DNA of 64,000 nt from Phascolomyces articulosus. Lineage: Eukaryota; Mucoromycota; Mucoromycetes; Mucorales; Lichtheimiaceae. Below, piece by piece: positions 11,725 to 25,480 of this stretch; the first letter of the stretch is position 1, and each line of letters opens with the position of its first letter. A program made the translations under genes and the position numbers. Below the pieces are notes generated by a model. The model did no database searches. It was not told the origin of the DNA and saw only the letters and a list, made by a program, of their open reading frames with translations. The stretch covers positions 124,001-188,000 of the forward strand of contig JAIXMP010000012.1 of NCBI GenBank assembly GCA_025677815.1. Direction: 5' to 3'.

Positions 11725-14700
11725 TATGGGCTAGAAGGATGGGAGGTTATTTAAAAGTAACAACAGTAGTAAATATTTATGTATAAATGTTTGAAGGGGA
11801 TGATTGTGATGATGACTGATAAGGTAACTAATCAATGGATGCAACGATATTAATACTAAAAATTCAAGTCGCGGTTAAAAAGAAAAAGACAAGATGATAT
11901 GATTATTCTTAAGGAAGAAGTTGTTGTTGATGTATTTCCCATAGGTTCAGATAACAATTATAATAATTATATTAAAAAGAGCAAAGTAACTTTGTTTACT
12001 GAATTAAGTTTTTTCTTTACTTTTAATTTATCAGACCAATATACAAAACATCAAAGGGTTTTTGTTATACTTTTAGCAACGCCTTTTTTTCCTTTTTACT
12101 TTTAAAAAATGAGAAACGAAACCTCGTGTTTTCATTTTGCTTGTAAGTCAAAGCAACAACAACAACACACACACACACCAGCAATGCAAAACTGAAAAAA
12201 CTCAAGTGCTAAATCATAGAAAAAATCCTGTCGCTTTGTGATTGTAGTCGTTTTTTAACTTGCTTATAAATATGAAATTTCTCCACTCTTCTTATTAAGT
12301 TTATTTCGGTGGAAATAATACTTGACGACAAAGACAATTATTCAAAAAAAAAAAAAAAAAGAATAGTCGAACCCATTCACTTGTCATCCATATTTATATA
12401 TATACGTTATTTGCTATCTTTAAACTTAAGGGTAACATCCGAGGTACCCGTGAGAAGAATGATGTTATTTTTTGTATTTTTTTTCATCAACTCACTAGGT
12501 TTTTTGATGGTATCAAATGATGATAACACGTATGTACATGCACTGTGTCGAGTAATGTGATAATTTTTCATTGTGCATAGAGTCGCGAAAAAAAAATAAC
12601 AATGAATTACCATAGATGGCATTCTTGTGTTATTTAGAAGAATAAATGATACTTGTCGTCATTCACGATCTTGGAAAAAAAAGAACTTGTTAACTAATAC
12701 CATCTTATGAAATTTCTATTTATATATACTACTACTATCGTCATTGTACATTGGTATATATATAAAAACAAGATGATGTAATGATGTTACAAAACTAGAT
12801 TGAAACATTGCATGAATTTATAATATTAATGGTAATAAAGTTGTACAAATAATTATGCGTGTTGTTTTACAATAATATAATTGTAAGCTTTACTTGTTGG
12901 TGTAATCAATTAATTTTTATAAGTTTTAGAAAATATGGAATAAGTTTCATCTGTTGTTCCTTTTTTTTTTCTTTTTTTACACTTGAAAGGCACTTTTTTA
13001 TAAAAGTGTAGTAATGATTGACTGGGAGGTTATCTAATTTCTAATATAGCAAAGGTCATAATCATCCCAACATAATAATAGTTTATAATCAGAACCTACT
13101 TTATCTCTTTATGACTCATCATTCTCAAGTTGGATATTCGAGAAAGGATCTTTTATTCTGACCAATTAGAAAAGAATTCTATTTTTTTATTCCTTTTGTG
13201 TGGCACTATTCAACGTCATAACATATCAATGATCGGATAGAACTCAATCTGTTTATTTCCCATATATATTTGTATCATTGGTTTCTATTACGCTTGCATG
13301 ATCATCATGCAAAACGGGCAAGTATCTAATTATATATGTATCTGTTTATTATTATACAATGTCCATATTACCGAAGATTGATTTTTTACTTTGCTAGATA
13401 ATGGTTCAGTGAATGATGATCGTTAGTGACAATAGGATGCAACTATATCCTTCTTTTCATGATTTATCATCATATCTTTGGTAAAATAGGTGAAGTGAAT
13501 TTGCTCTATTTTTCTTAGGACTTGCTCTACACCATAAGGTGCTAATATGAATTTCGTATATTTGTGATATATACCATTATCTTTTGTGTGTGTGTATGTG
13601 TGATTAACAATGATCTGAATGTCCCTCAGAAAAAAAAAGTTGACTTGTATTGATCATTCTATATATTTGATATGGTTATTTTTTCTCTGATAAAAAAGAC
13701 GAAATTCGTTGCGAAAATAAACTTGAATAATGATGAATGTTAAAAATGAAAAACTCGAGATTCATCATATCATGGAAACTCTCTATCCATACTAAATTGT
13801 ATAGGTATACAGCCCAGGATAAAATTGACGGCATAGCCCTGTTAGAAACAAATTCTTCCTTTATCTTTTCAAAGGTGAAGGAGTAAATTTTGGTAACCCC
13901 CCCCTCTGCAACCTTTGGGTTCAGTGGCTCTGCAAAGACAAAATTTCCAGTCATCGCCAAGTCATTTCACATACTAATTTCATTACCCTCATAACTATGA
14001 TGTGGCTATATTATTCCTATAGAAGATCAGGAATAACATTTTCTATATCACAATTTGTCCGATCAAAGTGGAAAGGTCTGGCTTGATGTTAATCGCTGGA
14101 CCGATTTATGAGATGACAAATACAAACTTTTCCAACCGTTCTTTGACGAAGAGTATACTCTCAAGGATGAAAAAAAAAACCAGAATGTTACTCTTACAAG
14201 AAAGAAATGTGTCTTATTCTTAGAATGATGATAACTCCTTGTTATAACTAATACATGGTTATAATATATTTAACTATGAATGGTTCAATTTTTTCTATAT
14301 AAATACTTGCTATATGAATAACAAAGATTTTTTTCTCGAATATAAACAATTAGCAAACAACAGTTTTTTTTTTTTTTTTTTGGTAAATAGCAAAAAAAGA
14401 AAAATTAAAAAATAGGTCCAGCGAAAAAATATATAAAATTAAAAAACTTTTTTACGTTGCAAATTGTCATTAAATCATTGTACAATGATGACCATTCATC
14501 AATATTACCACAATGATCACCATGCCAACAACTCACACATGAGTTCTATGTTTTTTTATTATTATTGTATGCATTATAAAGCTCAATACTTATATCATAT
14601 GAATGTTACTATTTAAAAAGCAGTTGTTAGATACAATTTTATAGGGTGATAAATCCTGGTAATGATGTATATGTCTTATTTATGAAAAAAAAAAAAAAGT

Positions 14701-16800
14701 ATTTTTATAATATAAGAATGGTGATGTTGTTTTTATTCGTATCACGTGCATACGGGGAAAATGGGACTATTCTTGTCAGACTTTATCAGTGAAAAAACAT
14801 AGTTTATAATATCATACTTTATACATTACTATGATGGTATTAATAGCATTTGATTTTATTCGTTAGAGTCATATAATTTATTTATTTATTTTGTTCAATT
14901 CTGAAAATCACAGACAACTATATAGAGTATATTCAATTCAATAGTTACTATTATTGAAAAATGAATTAGGATTCATTGTTGACATATCCTTATATGTCGT
15001 CACTGATCAAAACGCTCAAAATAGATCCAATTGTTGCATATAACAGAGTTGTGGATGAAAATCTCCTCATGGTAGAGAGTAGTTCCATCTCAAGTGAAAG
15101 TGATACCTCTTGCCATTATTTTTTTTTCTCTGTCCTTGTATATACTTTTGACTTTCCTCCTTTATAAACACCAGATATTTGTCAGATTTAGAATATGGAT
15201 ATTGCTGAAGCCCTATGGTTGGATATTGTGTTGGCAGTACAACAATCTATCAAAACAAAGGTTGATATCACCATCTTGAATATAAAACTTTATTCTTGAA
15301 TTTCCAGAAACAGATTAGACATGTAGTAAGTAGTTGATCTTTGATGAGGAACTATTAATTAATAATAAATGCAAGAATGACTCATTTGTTCTGACTCGCG
15401 CCACATTCCATTATATATCCATAGAGTAAGATGATCGATAATAGATAAACCTAACTATTACCTGTCAATATGCATGAAAGATTCATATTATTACTCACTA
15501 AACTACCTATTTTTCTAAACAACGTTTCCCTGAATAAACAATAAACGTAGTAGTTTGATCTAACAATAACAATAGAAACAAGAAGTAACTTTTAAAAAAA
15601 AGGTGTTGTACAAATTGACATTATTATAATTAATTAATTATTATTATTTTTATCTATCAAACCAACCATGAAATCATTGCAAAAAAAAAAACCGGATTGA
15701 TTTACAAATATAGCATCTTTTTATTGTTAGAAAAAAAAGCCCTCATCCTTTTTTTTTTTCTCCACCTTTTTTTTTTAAAAAAAAAGCCCTTCTTGACGAT
15801 GACCTCCTTTTTAAATTATTATTATCCTTGGTAAAACTTGTTTTTTTTAAAAGATGAGTTCGCTCAGCTCTTCTTTTTTTTTCACATGAAAAAATTCATT
15901 CTTTTATAATATATATACATATCTTTTTGCCCCATCCTATTCATATAATCATGCTGTAAATGCGACATTCTTATTACGATTATCAAGATATATAATACCT
16001 AGTAAATGCATGTAAATAAATAATCACTATACATACATCATTAATGACGTTTGTAAAATTTATTATTTGTGCGTAGTAAGTAAAAAAAAAAAAAAAAAAA
16101 AAGGAGTAAAAAATGAACACCATGGCGGCACAGATCATTATAAATAAGAAAGTTTATTTATTTTTGGATAAATGCTGCGGTTGTTGGTTTTTTTTTTCTA
16201 TCATAAAACCTGTTATTGATAATAATAAGAGTTTATGACGTATTTGTTCATAAATTATCGGTTGTCATGGTAATGGTAGTTGTCATGACAATCCATCAAA
16301 CAATGGATAATGATAGTTTTACTACGGCAAAATTGATAGAGTTGGTCCGGGCGTTCTCTATACATCCTATTCACACATGGGATAATAATAAAAAAAAAAG
16401 GCGCACAGCCCTTTTGTTTACTATTTATTTCGACGATCCACTATAAACAGTAAAAGAAACGTGATAAATATCCTCATGAAGGTTTTAGGGGGATTGCTCT
16501 CAGACTTTTAAAAAAATTAGTACCAAAAAAAAAAAATTAAAAATAGTACAATGAGTTTTTTTTGAATGACACTTTTTTTAAAAAAAAAAAAAAAGGGTTA
16601 TATATTTCCTGGATTTATTTTATACTCTTAAGAAAAAGGATGATGAAATGCAGGAGTGTTCCTTTCTATGTCTCATACAATGAGGGTTTGTAAGATGTCA
16701 TGTTTTTTGCCTAAATAAGCACAGCTCCGCTACTGCAGGTTTTTTTTTGTTTTTTCTGTAGAGCAGAAGGATCGATATAAAACTTTCAAAGGTATAAGGA

Positions 16801-16831
<31 letters not shown>

Positions 16832-17126
16832 TGCCAAGCACGTTCTTTTATGGTAACACGAAAATTGGATTACACACCAAAAGAAATTTATTGGTTTACC
16901 GCTTTTTTTTTATATAAAAAGCAAACTTTGCCCTGGTTTTCCTTTTTTTTCTTTTTTCTTTGCGAATTTTTTAGCCACTTTTTTTTTATAACTATTATAT
17001 TAATTTATCACGACCAACAACAACTTAACTTCTTTTTTTAAATAACTATCACGATCTTCTTTATTTCATATTATACAAATAGAATAAAAAAGAGAGATAT
17101 TTTTTTTTAAAAAAAAAAAGAAAACT
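11725..17126. other. Large AT-rich intergenic stretch without supportable genes
   Basis: 5.4 kb with homopolymer runs up to 30 nt, (TA)n patches and only short frames. The 94-codon minus frame at 13960-13676 has an oddly protein-like start (NFVFAEPLNPKVAEGG), and neighbouring pieces (14030-14100, 15000-15100) also look faintly like old coding sequence, but no family is recognised. A quasi-palindrome with a GC centre lies at about 15849-15877. The last about 100 bp carry T/A runs right up to the ATG at 17127, as at other promoters here. Confidence 0.5.
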
Positions 17127-20029
17127 ATGGCAACAACAACAACAAAAGAACCCTCGGTCATTGGATCACTTACCGAGGATATGATCAATCCAACTTCAAC
17201 ATTCGATAACAATAACAACGACGACGATATGAATCCTGACCCAGATATGATTCGAAAACGTTATGAAAGTATGTCATTTGATGAAATGCAACAACAAATG
17301 GCTGAGAGTTATCGACAATTATCTCAAGTCCTCGGTCATCGTGTCAGTACTCCTTCCACTGACAATCAAACCACAACTACGAGTTCTTCTTCTTCTACGT
17401 TTGACATGTCGGACGACAATGATGAACACACCATCATGGAACGTCATGATGTCGACGATGCTACAAAACGTACCAAGATGAATAAAGTGTTCTCACGCGC
17501 AGCCTCGGGTGGTAACGTAGACAAAGTGACACAATTATTAAAAGACCCACAATATCGTTCGTTTATCGATATAGACGCAAAAGATGAAGATGGAGCTACA
17601 CCGTTGATTTATGCAGCATGTTTTGGCAAAGTAGAAATTGCTCAACTTTTATTAGAAGCAGGTGCAAAAACTGATATTCAAGATTCTTGTAAGTTTTTTT
17701 TTTTTTTTTTTCTATCTTTTTTTTACAAAAGGGCAATAAAATAGAAGATCACACACAAAATAAAAATGGGGTCACTTTGTTGATACACAAGAATATGAAA
17801 GAGCGGGGAGCGGAAAAGAAAAAAAAAAAGACGCAAACTTCTTTTTTTTTTACTGTTACTAATATCAGAAAATATATATATATCATTTCAATAGCTGGAT
17901 GGTCTGCACTTATGTGGGCAACTACCAATAATCATGATAATTTAGTCAAAGTATTACTCGATCATGGTGCTTCATCCAATACAAGATCAGCAAAAGGTCG
18001 AACCGTATATGATTTCGTCAATACAGAAAATCAAAAAATTGTTGAAATCTTGGCTACCAATCCTAATCCACGCGATAGTATGTCTTCTACTTCAAGTATT
18101 TTTGGTCGTGTTGCTCCTTCCAGTACTATGTCCTCTGCTTCTTCCAATGCAGGTGATCTGGATTTTTATTATCAATCAACGGTAGAAGGTTATGATCATT
18201 TTATGGCCGAAGATGCTGAACGTCGTCAAAAATTGTTGGAAACGGCGATGGCGTTGGTCGGCAACGATAGTAGTCTTTTACTCGATAGCGATAATGAATT
18301 AGAGGATGATAACAACAATGACGATGATAACGAAGATGATGACGACGACTATGACGATGATATGGAAAACGAGTTTTATTGGGACAAATGTTTACCAGAT
18401 CAAATGTTTGTCTTTAGCGGAGATAACCTCTCGCATATTCTTGATACCATGATCACCAATGTCAAGTTACCTATGGAAACACGTCAGGAGATCTGCGTCC
18501 CTGCGAACGTTGTATTTTTAAGTGCTCGTTTTGCTCATTACTTTTCCAGTGCCGAGTTGCTGCAAGAGGTACTTGATGGCGCATTGTCTCGCATGAGTCA
18601 AGCTACCAAGGTAAGATAAAACATCCTCTTTTTTTTTTCTATATTACTTTTCCAAAATAATAATAATAATAATAACGAATGACTTATTTAAAAAATGAAA
18701 TAGGAAAATGCAAATAACGTGCAAGCATTATCCTTCTGGATGTCCAATTTGGCACAATTACTTTACTATCTGAAAAAAGACACGGGACTTGTTGTGGCTA
18801 CGGCCGAATACCAGCTCCGTTTGTCCGAGATGATTTCCGAAACCTATACAATGCTTATTCTCGATACCGAACGTCGTATTCTCAAAGTCTTGGGTCCTGC
18901 CATGTTAGAATCAGAACAAATCCCTGGTATGGAAGATGTTGATTTTGTAGATGATTGGCAACGATTTTTCCGTCGTAGTGCAGCCAGTCGTCGTTCAGCG
19001 ATCTTGACCCAAGATCATTCGATTCAAATGCGTCGTCACGCCAGCACACCTGTTCAAGGTGCCAACAATAATAAGGGTACACCCTCTCCACAATCCGTGA
19101 CCAGTGTACTATCCACCACCTTTTATGTATTACAATCTTATGAAGTCCATCCTACGATTATTATTCAAGTATTAGCCCAACTTTTCCATTTCATGTCTTG
19201 CGAATTATTCAATCGTATCTTGACCAACAAGAAACTATTATCTCGTTCCAAGGCTTTACAAATCCGTATGAATTTATCCTATGTGGAGGACTGGATCCGC
19301 CACAATCGTTTACCTTCCAGTTTATTAAGCTATTTAAGCCCTTCGGTGCAACTCCTCCAACTCTTGCAATGTTTATCCCAGTTGACCGATTTTGAAAGCT
19401 TTGTACATACTGTCAAGAAATTCGATACATTGAATAATTTACAAATGAAACGATGTATAGTGAATTATCGTTATGAAGTCAATGAAAAACGATTACCGGA
19501 TGATATCAAGGAATATGTCATTCAATTGGCCAATGATACTGTACGATATAGACAAAAACGTTCCTCATTGAGACGAAGCAGAACTTGTTATAGTGCACGA
19601 CCTTTGTCAAGAGTGAATTCTATGCAACGATCACTTTCTAGACCAGAAAGTATGTCAAGTCTAGTAGGTTCGCTTATTTCTAGTGTCGGTATTTCTTCTT
19701 CCAATTCACTTCCTCCATCGATGCCTGCAACACCTACCACAGAAGAATTGCCGGCGATTCCGACTCCTTTAACAAAGACGGAAAAACCACAAGCAGCTCC
19801 TGTGTTTGAATCAGACGATGATGACGATGATGACGACAATGATGAAATCAACGAAATCAGAGACACAAAGTTCATGTTACCTTTCTCTGTACCTACTACG
19901 ACACGTATGGTCAGTACCAATGGTTGGGCTCCTGATAATTCAAAGGAACGTCTCAGTGTCCCAGTAATTCCTGAAAAATGGATGGAAAAGTTAGACACAA
20001 CCAACTATGCCTCTGCTACTGATATGTAG
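17127..20029 (+). CDS. Ankyrin-repeat and DIL (dilute) domain protein, 3 exons
   Basis: Exons 17127-17688, 17895-18610, 18704-20029 (2,604 nt, 867 aa), GT-AG and in phase. N terminus is polar and acidic (residues 1-115). Ankyrin repeats span about 120-250, with DEDGATPLIYAACFGKVEIA and GWSALMWATTNNHDNLVKVL across the first splice. An acidic D/N-rich spacer (about residues 315-345) precedes a DIL-type region (about 380-690) with SFWMSNLAQLLYYLKKDTG, FFRRSAASRRSAIL, HFMSCELFNRIL and YVEDWIRHNRLPS. The tail is Ser/Pro/Asp-rich and looks disordered. The same order (ANK then DIL) is found in fungal proteins of unknown function. DIL is the cargo-binding fold of class V myosins, so a trafficking or adaptor role is inferred. 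No myosin motor is present. Confidence 0.88.
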
Positions 20030-21517
20030 TCTTTCTTTATTTTTTTTATACCCTCCCCCTCTTTCTCTATTCTCTCTCCACTCTCTTTACCATTTTATAC
20101 ACATATACAAAAATTTTTTGTTCTGTACCATGTTTTTTTTCTTATCCCCCAACCAAAAAAAAAATCTTAACCTATATCAAAAAAAAAAAAAAAACAAAAA
20201 AAAAAACATACTTTGTTTTTTTTTTTCACTTGCTGGTGCTAAGTGATTTATAAGTCACCTTTTTTGTTATACTATCTTATATTTCCCATCCATCTCATAT
20301 TCCATCTTATGTACATTTTGTTTCCTCATCCCTTTCCTTTATGCCCTTATTTTTTTTCATTAAAACCCGAAATTTATATAGCACACTACTACTGCATGTA
20401 AAAAAAAAAAAAAAAAAGAATCAAGTTCTTATTTTATGTATGTTTTTTTTAAAAAAAAAAAGAATATAATGATCAAATATTTTTTTTATCAAAATTGTTG
20501 GATTATCGGGATCAACCCGTCTTTGTTTTAATATTATCTAAACGAACGAAACAAGATACTTTTTTTTTGTGTGTCTGGTGCGTATCACTTGTCAATTCAT
20601 GATGTGTAACCCTGTCATTCGTTGTGATGTTAACAATTAGAAATAATAATGGAAATTCTTCTCTTCTCTTTATTATTTTGCCACATGGTTGATTAGCATA
20701 AACCTGCACAGACAGCAGCTGATCAAATACAAAATCCAACTTTTTTTCATGCATTATTTTTGTTATGACTATGTATGAATGCACAGTACTTATTGGTGGA
20801 TGATTTTTGGAGTCATGAACTCTTCTATGGCACTTTTTTTTTTGGGATAGTAGTAGTATTTGTTCCACCAGATCCAGACCCATCAGATCGGATCCAATAT
20901 TAAATAATATTATTATTCGTACTAAACCTTTTAAGCAGATTATATTAGTATGTCACAGAAGAGAAGGAGATAAGGCAACTCCAAATAAAACGTTTTTATA
21001 ATAATCCCTTTTAATAAAAGATAATGAAACACAGATACTCTCTAAAAATAAATGAATGGTTTATTATCTTAAGAAAAGTCTGTTCCACTATCAGCCTAAA
21101 ATTGCTTTTAATATAAAATTATTACAACGTTGGAAATTGAATTTGGCCACACAAAATAAAAATTAAGCCATACCAAGGATATTTAAGCTATGCTTACCAA
21201 AAAAAAATTGGGACAGCTATAATTTTGAGCCAAACATGGGTTTTAAAAGGCTTTTGTTGTGTTATCATGATGAGCGTAATACACAAAAAAAATTAGTTAT
21301 GACAGTAGATGTTCTCCGTCATATAAAATTTAGCGTTGTCAAAAGTATTACAAATACTGATGGAACAATAAATACTATTTCCCTACAAAAAAAAAATCCC
21401 TTCCTCTGCTGAACTGTTAAACTTGCTGGACATTGTCCTTTCAGTCATATACTCAACACCTTGTACAAGCAAAAAACACATACACACATACACACATCAA
21501 AATATCTACATTGATAC
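20030..21517. other. 3' flank and intergenic
   Basis: Pyrimidine-rich 3' region of the ANK-DIL gene with several A/T runs. A 123-codon minus frame (20883-20512) has no recognisable motif and I do not count it as a gene. Nothing else seen. Confidence 0.5.
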
Positions 21518-21529
21518 TCATTTAGTTGG

Positions 21530-23320
21530 CCTACCTTTCATCACTACTGGCTCCAGAACCCCACCCAACTGCAAAATTATTTGAACAACTTGCACCACCA
21601 CCAAATATAACAATGCAGTGGACGACCATATACTCATTGTGAAAATATTGACAAACTTCAAACCTTCATCCAAAAAGATGAGACTAAATACCAAGTGTGT
21701 ACATCTGAACGAAGGCATTATAAAGTTTGTTTCTTTATTCAAGAATTTGGTCTCAATCCTTGCTAATCATATACCCTATATCACCGATATTATGCTCGAT
21801 AGTACGACTACTTGTATTGTTTCTTCTCTCAAACAACATCCTCGAACCTTGCATCCAGCTGCAAATGGAAGAGTATCATTGTTTCGAAACCAAGGATATA
21901 GACAACACCTACCAAGATTGTATATATATATATATATATATAGCTATCAATGTTAAGAGGGACAAACCATCAAGATTATCATTGGAGGCATTAGTAAAGA
22001 TTTTACCTAATCTCATATCATTTACTTGTTAACTTGGTGCTCTTACAATCAGCTTTCATTATTTGTTCTTACCACTACTGCAATGAAGATCATTGGCGTC
22101 GGTAACATTTCATGGCTTCGATATTCAAAATCTATGATTTCTCAATATTCCCAATGAACCAAACTGTCGTGTCCGCAGGAAAAGAATACGCCAAATAGGT
22201 GTATCTAAATTTAAATGAGGAAGAAAATAATAAATAATAAATAAAATAGAATAACGCCATTGTTATGAAATGGGATGAATTAGAACGGCATACCAAATAA
22301 GGTATAATGTTCAACAATAAGAAAATAAGAAATGAATAAACGCCCTCTTAGCAAAAGGCATAAATTAACAATAACAAATATCAATCCTCATCTCTATGGA
22401 CTCATATAAACACGTACCCGACAATAAATAAATAATTAGAAACAAACACTTCATCGAAAAGTATAAAAGGACCTCAATTTTATTAGATAGTTTGATCATC
22501 ACTATTGTTATAAAATAAATCTGTGTGACGGTCTCGACGTATTCTTATATCGTTCTTATTTTTCTATTTTAATACCTTTTATATTTTTCACACAAACAAC
22601 ATCATATTATTTGCACCAAATCTTCATTTTTTCTTACAAGATATCCAAATTCAGCTTCAAAATAAGGATATACTCTTTAACATTTTTACACAACAGAATT
22701 ATGGGATAAAACAATTATCCAGAAATCTGCACTAACTAACAATAATGACGAAAGAGATTCAACGGCCCTTGCTACCTCCCAGAAAAATTGGATAGTTTAA
22801 CTTGTATCAGAATGTAAAATTTTCATTCTTCCCAACCATAGTTTTGTCAGTGGAAACTTGTTCAAATTTATCCTTTGTTGAAAGAATTACAATTTCAAGG
22901 CAACATTGCTATTCTCAAGATGATAATGATGACGTGGATGTGGATGTGGAGAAAGAACCGACTTTGGATGATGGTGTATTGCACAAGCGCAAACATTTTC
23001 TACTGCCAAATTCTTGAACGTGAATCTATCTGCTTCAGGCATTCGGTAACTGATTGGGTATTATGGAGGTGTAAAATCAAAAGGCATAAATCTTACTTCA
23101 CTTACGCTGGTAGATTGTTCTGGTACTGGATCGTCAATTATTCTTACTATTACATCTATTAAAAGCTTGCGAACATTGGAAGTAATTGTATGTCAAAGAT
23201 TAATTGCGAATGTGAACATGATGAACGAGTTTACAAAAAGGGTTTTAACTTTGGAGGATTTGGAAAGACTTTATTTGGAGGAATGTGGGTATATGAACGA
23301 TAACTCAAATCAAAAATATC
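21530..23320 (+). pseudogene. Decayed F-box/LRR-like gene, split by a repeat
   Basis: Plus-strand fragments in shifting frames have leucine-rich-repeat spacing typical of Mucoralean F-box proteins: HIPYITDIMLDSTTTC near 21770-21815, SLEALVKILPNLISF near 21981-22025, LTSLTLVDCSGTG near 23095-23130, and a clean 54-codon run from about 23162 with SLRTLEVIVCQRLIANV and LEDLERLYLEECGYMND ending in a stop near 23322. Multiple frameshifts and stops lie between them. A roughly 420-bp repeat (22180-22600) sits between the two halves. The F-box itself is not seen. I infer an old gene broken by drift and insertion. Confidence 0.5.
22180..22600 (+). repeat. Dispersed repeat F, copy 1 (LTR-like)
   Basis: Shares with 24345-24770 an extended, diverged alignment, best over its last about 140 bp (GGACCTCAATTTTATTAGAT..., then ...TTTTATATTTTTCACA). 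Both copies end at TTTTTCACA, consistent with an LTR ending in CA. The 5' end is not resolved. Confidence 0.5.
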
Positions 23321-24344
23321 AGTAATAGTAGCTTTTTAAAATCGATTCAGTTCAGAAAAACACAAGGATATTCGCCCATGGCAATCAAACTATTTCGAAG
23401 CCGAACGAAACCCATAATGTGGTTGTCCGAAAACAGTATAAAAACTATGAAAAATCAAGCTAGTTATTCAATTATTAATATATGCTTTTTTATATGACTT
23501 TTGAGTTTTTCCTCATGTACATACTTTGGAGGGGTCAATGTGGTTTTACGAGTGAAGAATGAAAAGGAAGAGATAATAGTATATGAAATATGACTAAAAA
23601 CTACTCTCTGTTGACTGCTCTTCAACTTGATAAATTTTGAAAAAAAAAATAATTTCATATCACCCATTAAATTTGTAGCATCAAAGTAACAGTACTTGTT
23701 GAGCTAATTAGTAGCAGAGGTAGTATAAAAAAATATTCCAGTGTTAATTAGCTGAAGTAGTAGTATAAGAAAGTCTCGTAAGATTTCATGAATAAAAAGA
23801 ATAGTAATTGTTGAAAAGAGCAAACATATTATATAATACTCTATAAGTTCATTTTTTTTTCTTCAATATGCCACTGATAGTCCGCCGACCAGGAAACCTT
23901 TTGCAATTTGAACTTGTCTTTGGCCTATTTTACAAGTTCGGATTGAGTAATCTTTGGCTCTTTTTCTTTCTTAATATAAATAGCAAGCTTTTGATGATTT
24001 ATCAATGTACTTTTTTTGCCCATTTTGATGAAAATAAAAGATAATGAATTAAAATAAGAATATCATTATTTACAATAAGCATTTTGGATCCTTTTATATT
24101 ATGTTACCTAGTTCAATCCTCCAGTATATTCTACTGTCAAAGGGGGGTTTTCAAAAGTTAACTGGTATTCGCTAAACTGGTATTTCGCTAAACTGGTACA
24201 GTTCCTCACATAATTTGAGCACTGGTTTAGTGAGCAGGTACTGTACTTATAGATATCCATAGTCTTTCATAATCTACAAATTCATAACCATGCAGAATCA
24301 AGTAAATTCATATTTTTCTTACTATGATGTGTTGTGCTATAAGA

Positions 24345-24770
24345 TTGGATGTAACAAAGAAGTAAAATCTGCGATACACCCAAAATAGGATGGTGTAAAT
24401 ATAAGAATAAAGAATAAGATTAATGCCATGACCAGGTACATTGGAATAGGTGTACCAAATAAGACATGTGAATAAAATAATAAGAATAAAGGATTCATAA
24501 ATGCCTTATGTAATAAACAGGCATAATACAATAAGAGCAGTTCCCATTATCGAGAACATCTCTAATGCAACTACAAACACAACAATAATACATATAAAAA
24601 ATAATCATAAATATATATCTCACTGAAAAAATAAAGGACCTCAATTTTATTAGATAGTTTGGGCATCATTACTTTTATTGAAATAAATCTTTGAACAGTC
24701 TCAATATATTCTTATATCATCTTTATTATTCTACATTTTGATACCTTTTATATTTTTCACATGGTGGTTG
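24345..24770 (+). repeat. Dispersed repeat F, copy 2 (LTR-like)
   Basis: Direct-orientation partner of 22180-22600, about 2.2 kb downstream, same 3' terminus. Just upstream, at 24139, a sequence resembling the terminal repeat of the 34311-34430 foldback element occurs alone (AGGGGGGTTTTCAAAAGTTAA). Confidence 0.5.
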
Positions 24771-24821
24771 TTCCTTCATGGCCATGCTAGTTCGTCCTTT
24801 TATATGTTCAAAGGTCATTTT

Positions 24822-25250
24822 TGAGATAAAATGGTAATAAAATCGAATGTAAAAATAAAGAGATAGATAAGAATATAGTTGAGAATCTTTTTATTATTCA
24901 AATTTGCTCATATTTATATGTTTTGTCTATCTAATGTAATGATGTTGTTCACTAGATCCTTCTAGTACTATGGTTCACTGACTTTGATTAAAGGACGATT
25001 GATATCCAATTATTCAAGTGTATACGCGTACTTGATTCTAGATATTTCTTTATGTACCTAGCAATAGGTGTATTATCCTGTTTAGTAATCATTCTTCATC
25101 TTTCTTCTGTATTCCAGATTATTAGTAATGAGGACCGAATCAAGAGTGATATAGTATGTTATTGGTTATATCATGTTTTATTATAGAATGATGTTTAACT
25201 GTTTATTTATGAATGAGTAAATCTATCATGTATTAGTGTGGTTCACCACA
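24822..25250 (+). mobile_element. Solo LTR, family C copy 1 (429 bp)
   Basis: Nearly identical to 37472-37900. Begins TGAGATAAAATGG, ends GGTTCACCACA, and is bounded by perfect 5-bp target duplications ATTTT (24817-24821 and 25251-25255). No internal region follows, so it is a solo LTR. The short plus-strand frame inside it is LTR sequence, not a gene. Confidence 0.85.
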
Positions 25251-25480
25251 ATTTTGGCGACCAAAACGTCGCCATATATATCCTGACATATTCTTTGAAT
25301 GGAAACAGACTTCCATTTTAATACTTGATGATGTTCATCTGCACCGGCAGGAATGACCAAGGATCTAGGTCCCATGCCCCTGTAGAAAGGTATCAATACA
25401 GGCAACATCGCTACCAAAACTTGTCCTCTTGATCTTCTCTCTTGCTTCAAGATTCCTTTGGCGTGATTAGTTTTGGCGGT
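25251..25480. other. Target-side sequence, no gene
   Basis: GC-richer than its surroundings. An 89-codon minus frame (25495-25226) overlaps the edge of the solo LTR and so cannot be a real gene as drawn. No motif seen. Confidence 0.4.

Noticed and set aside
11899..12622. Several 60-80 codon ORFs on both strands
   Set aside because: They overlap each other, are driven by A/T runs and carry no recognisable motif.
20512..20883. 123-codon minus ORF
   Set aside because: No motif, no neighbours on that strand, and it contains Lys runs derived from poly-T tracts; treated as chance.
25250..25275. A TGGCGACCAAAACG stretch right after LTR C1 that looks like a tRNA primer-binding site
   Set aside because: The LTR is flanked by a perfect ATTTT duplication that includes the start of this stretch, and copy C2 has different sequence there, so it is target DNA, not an element interior.
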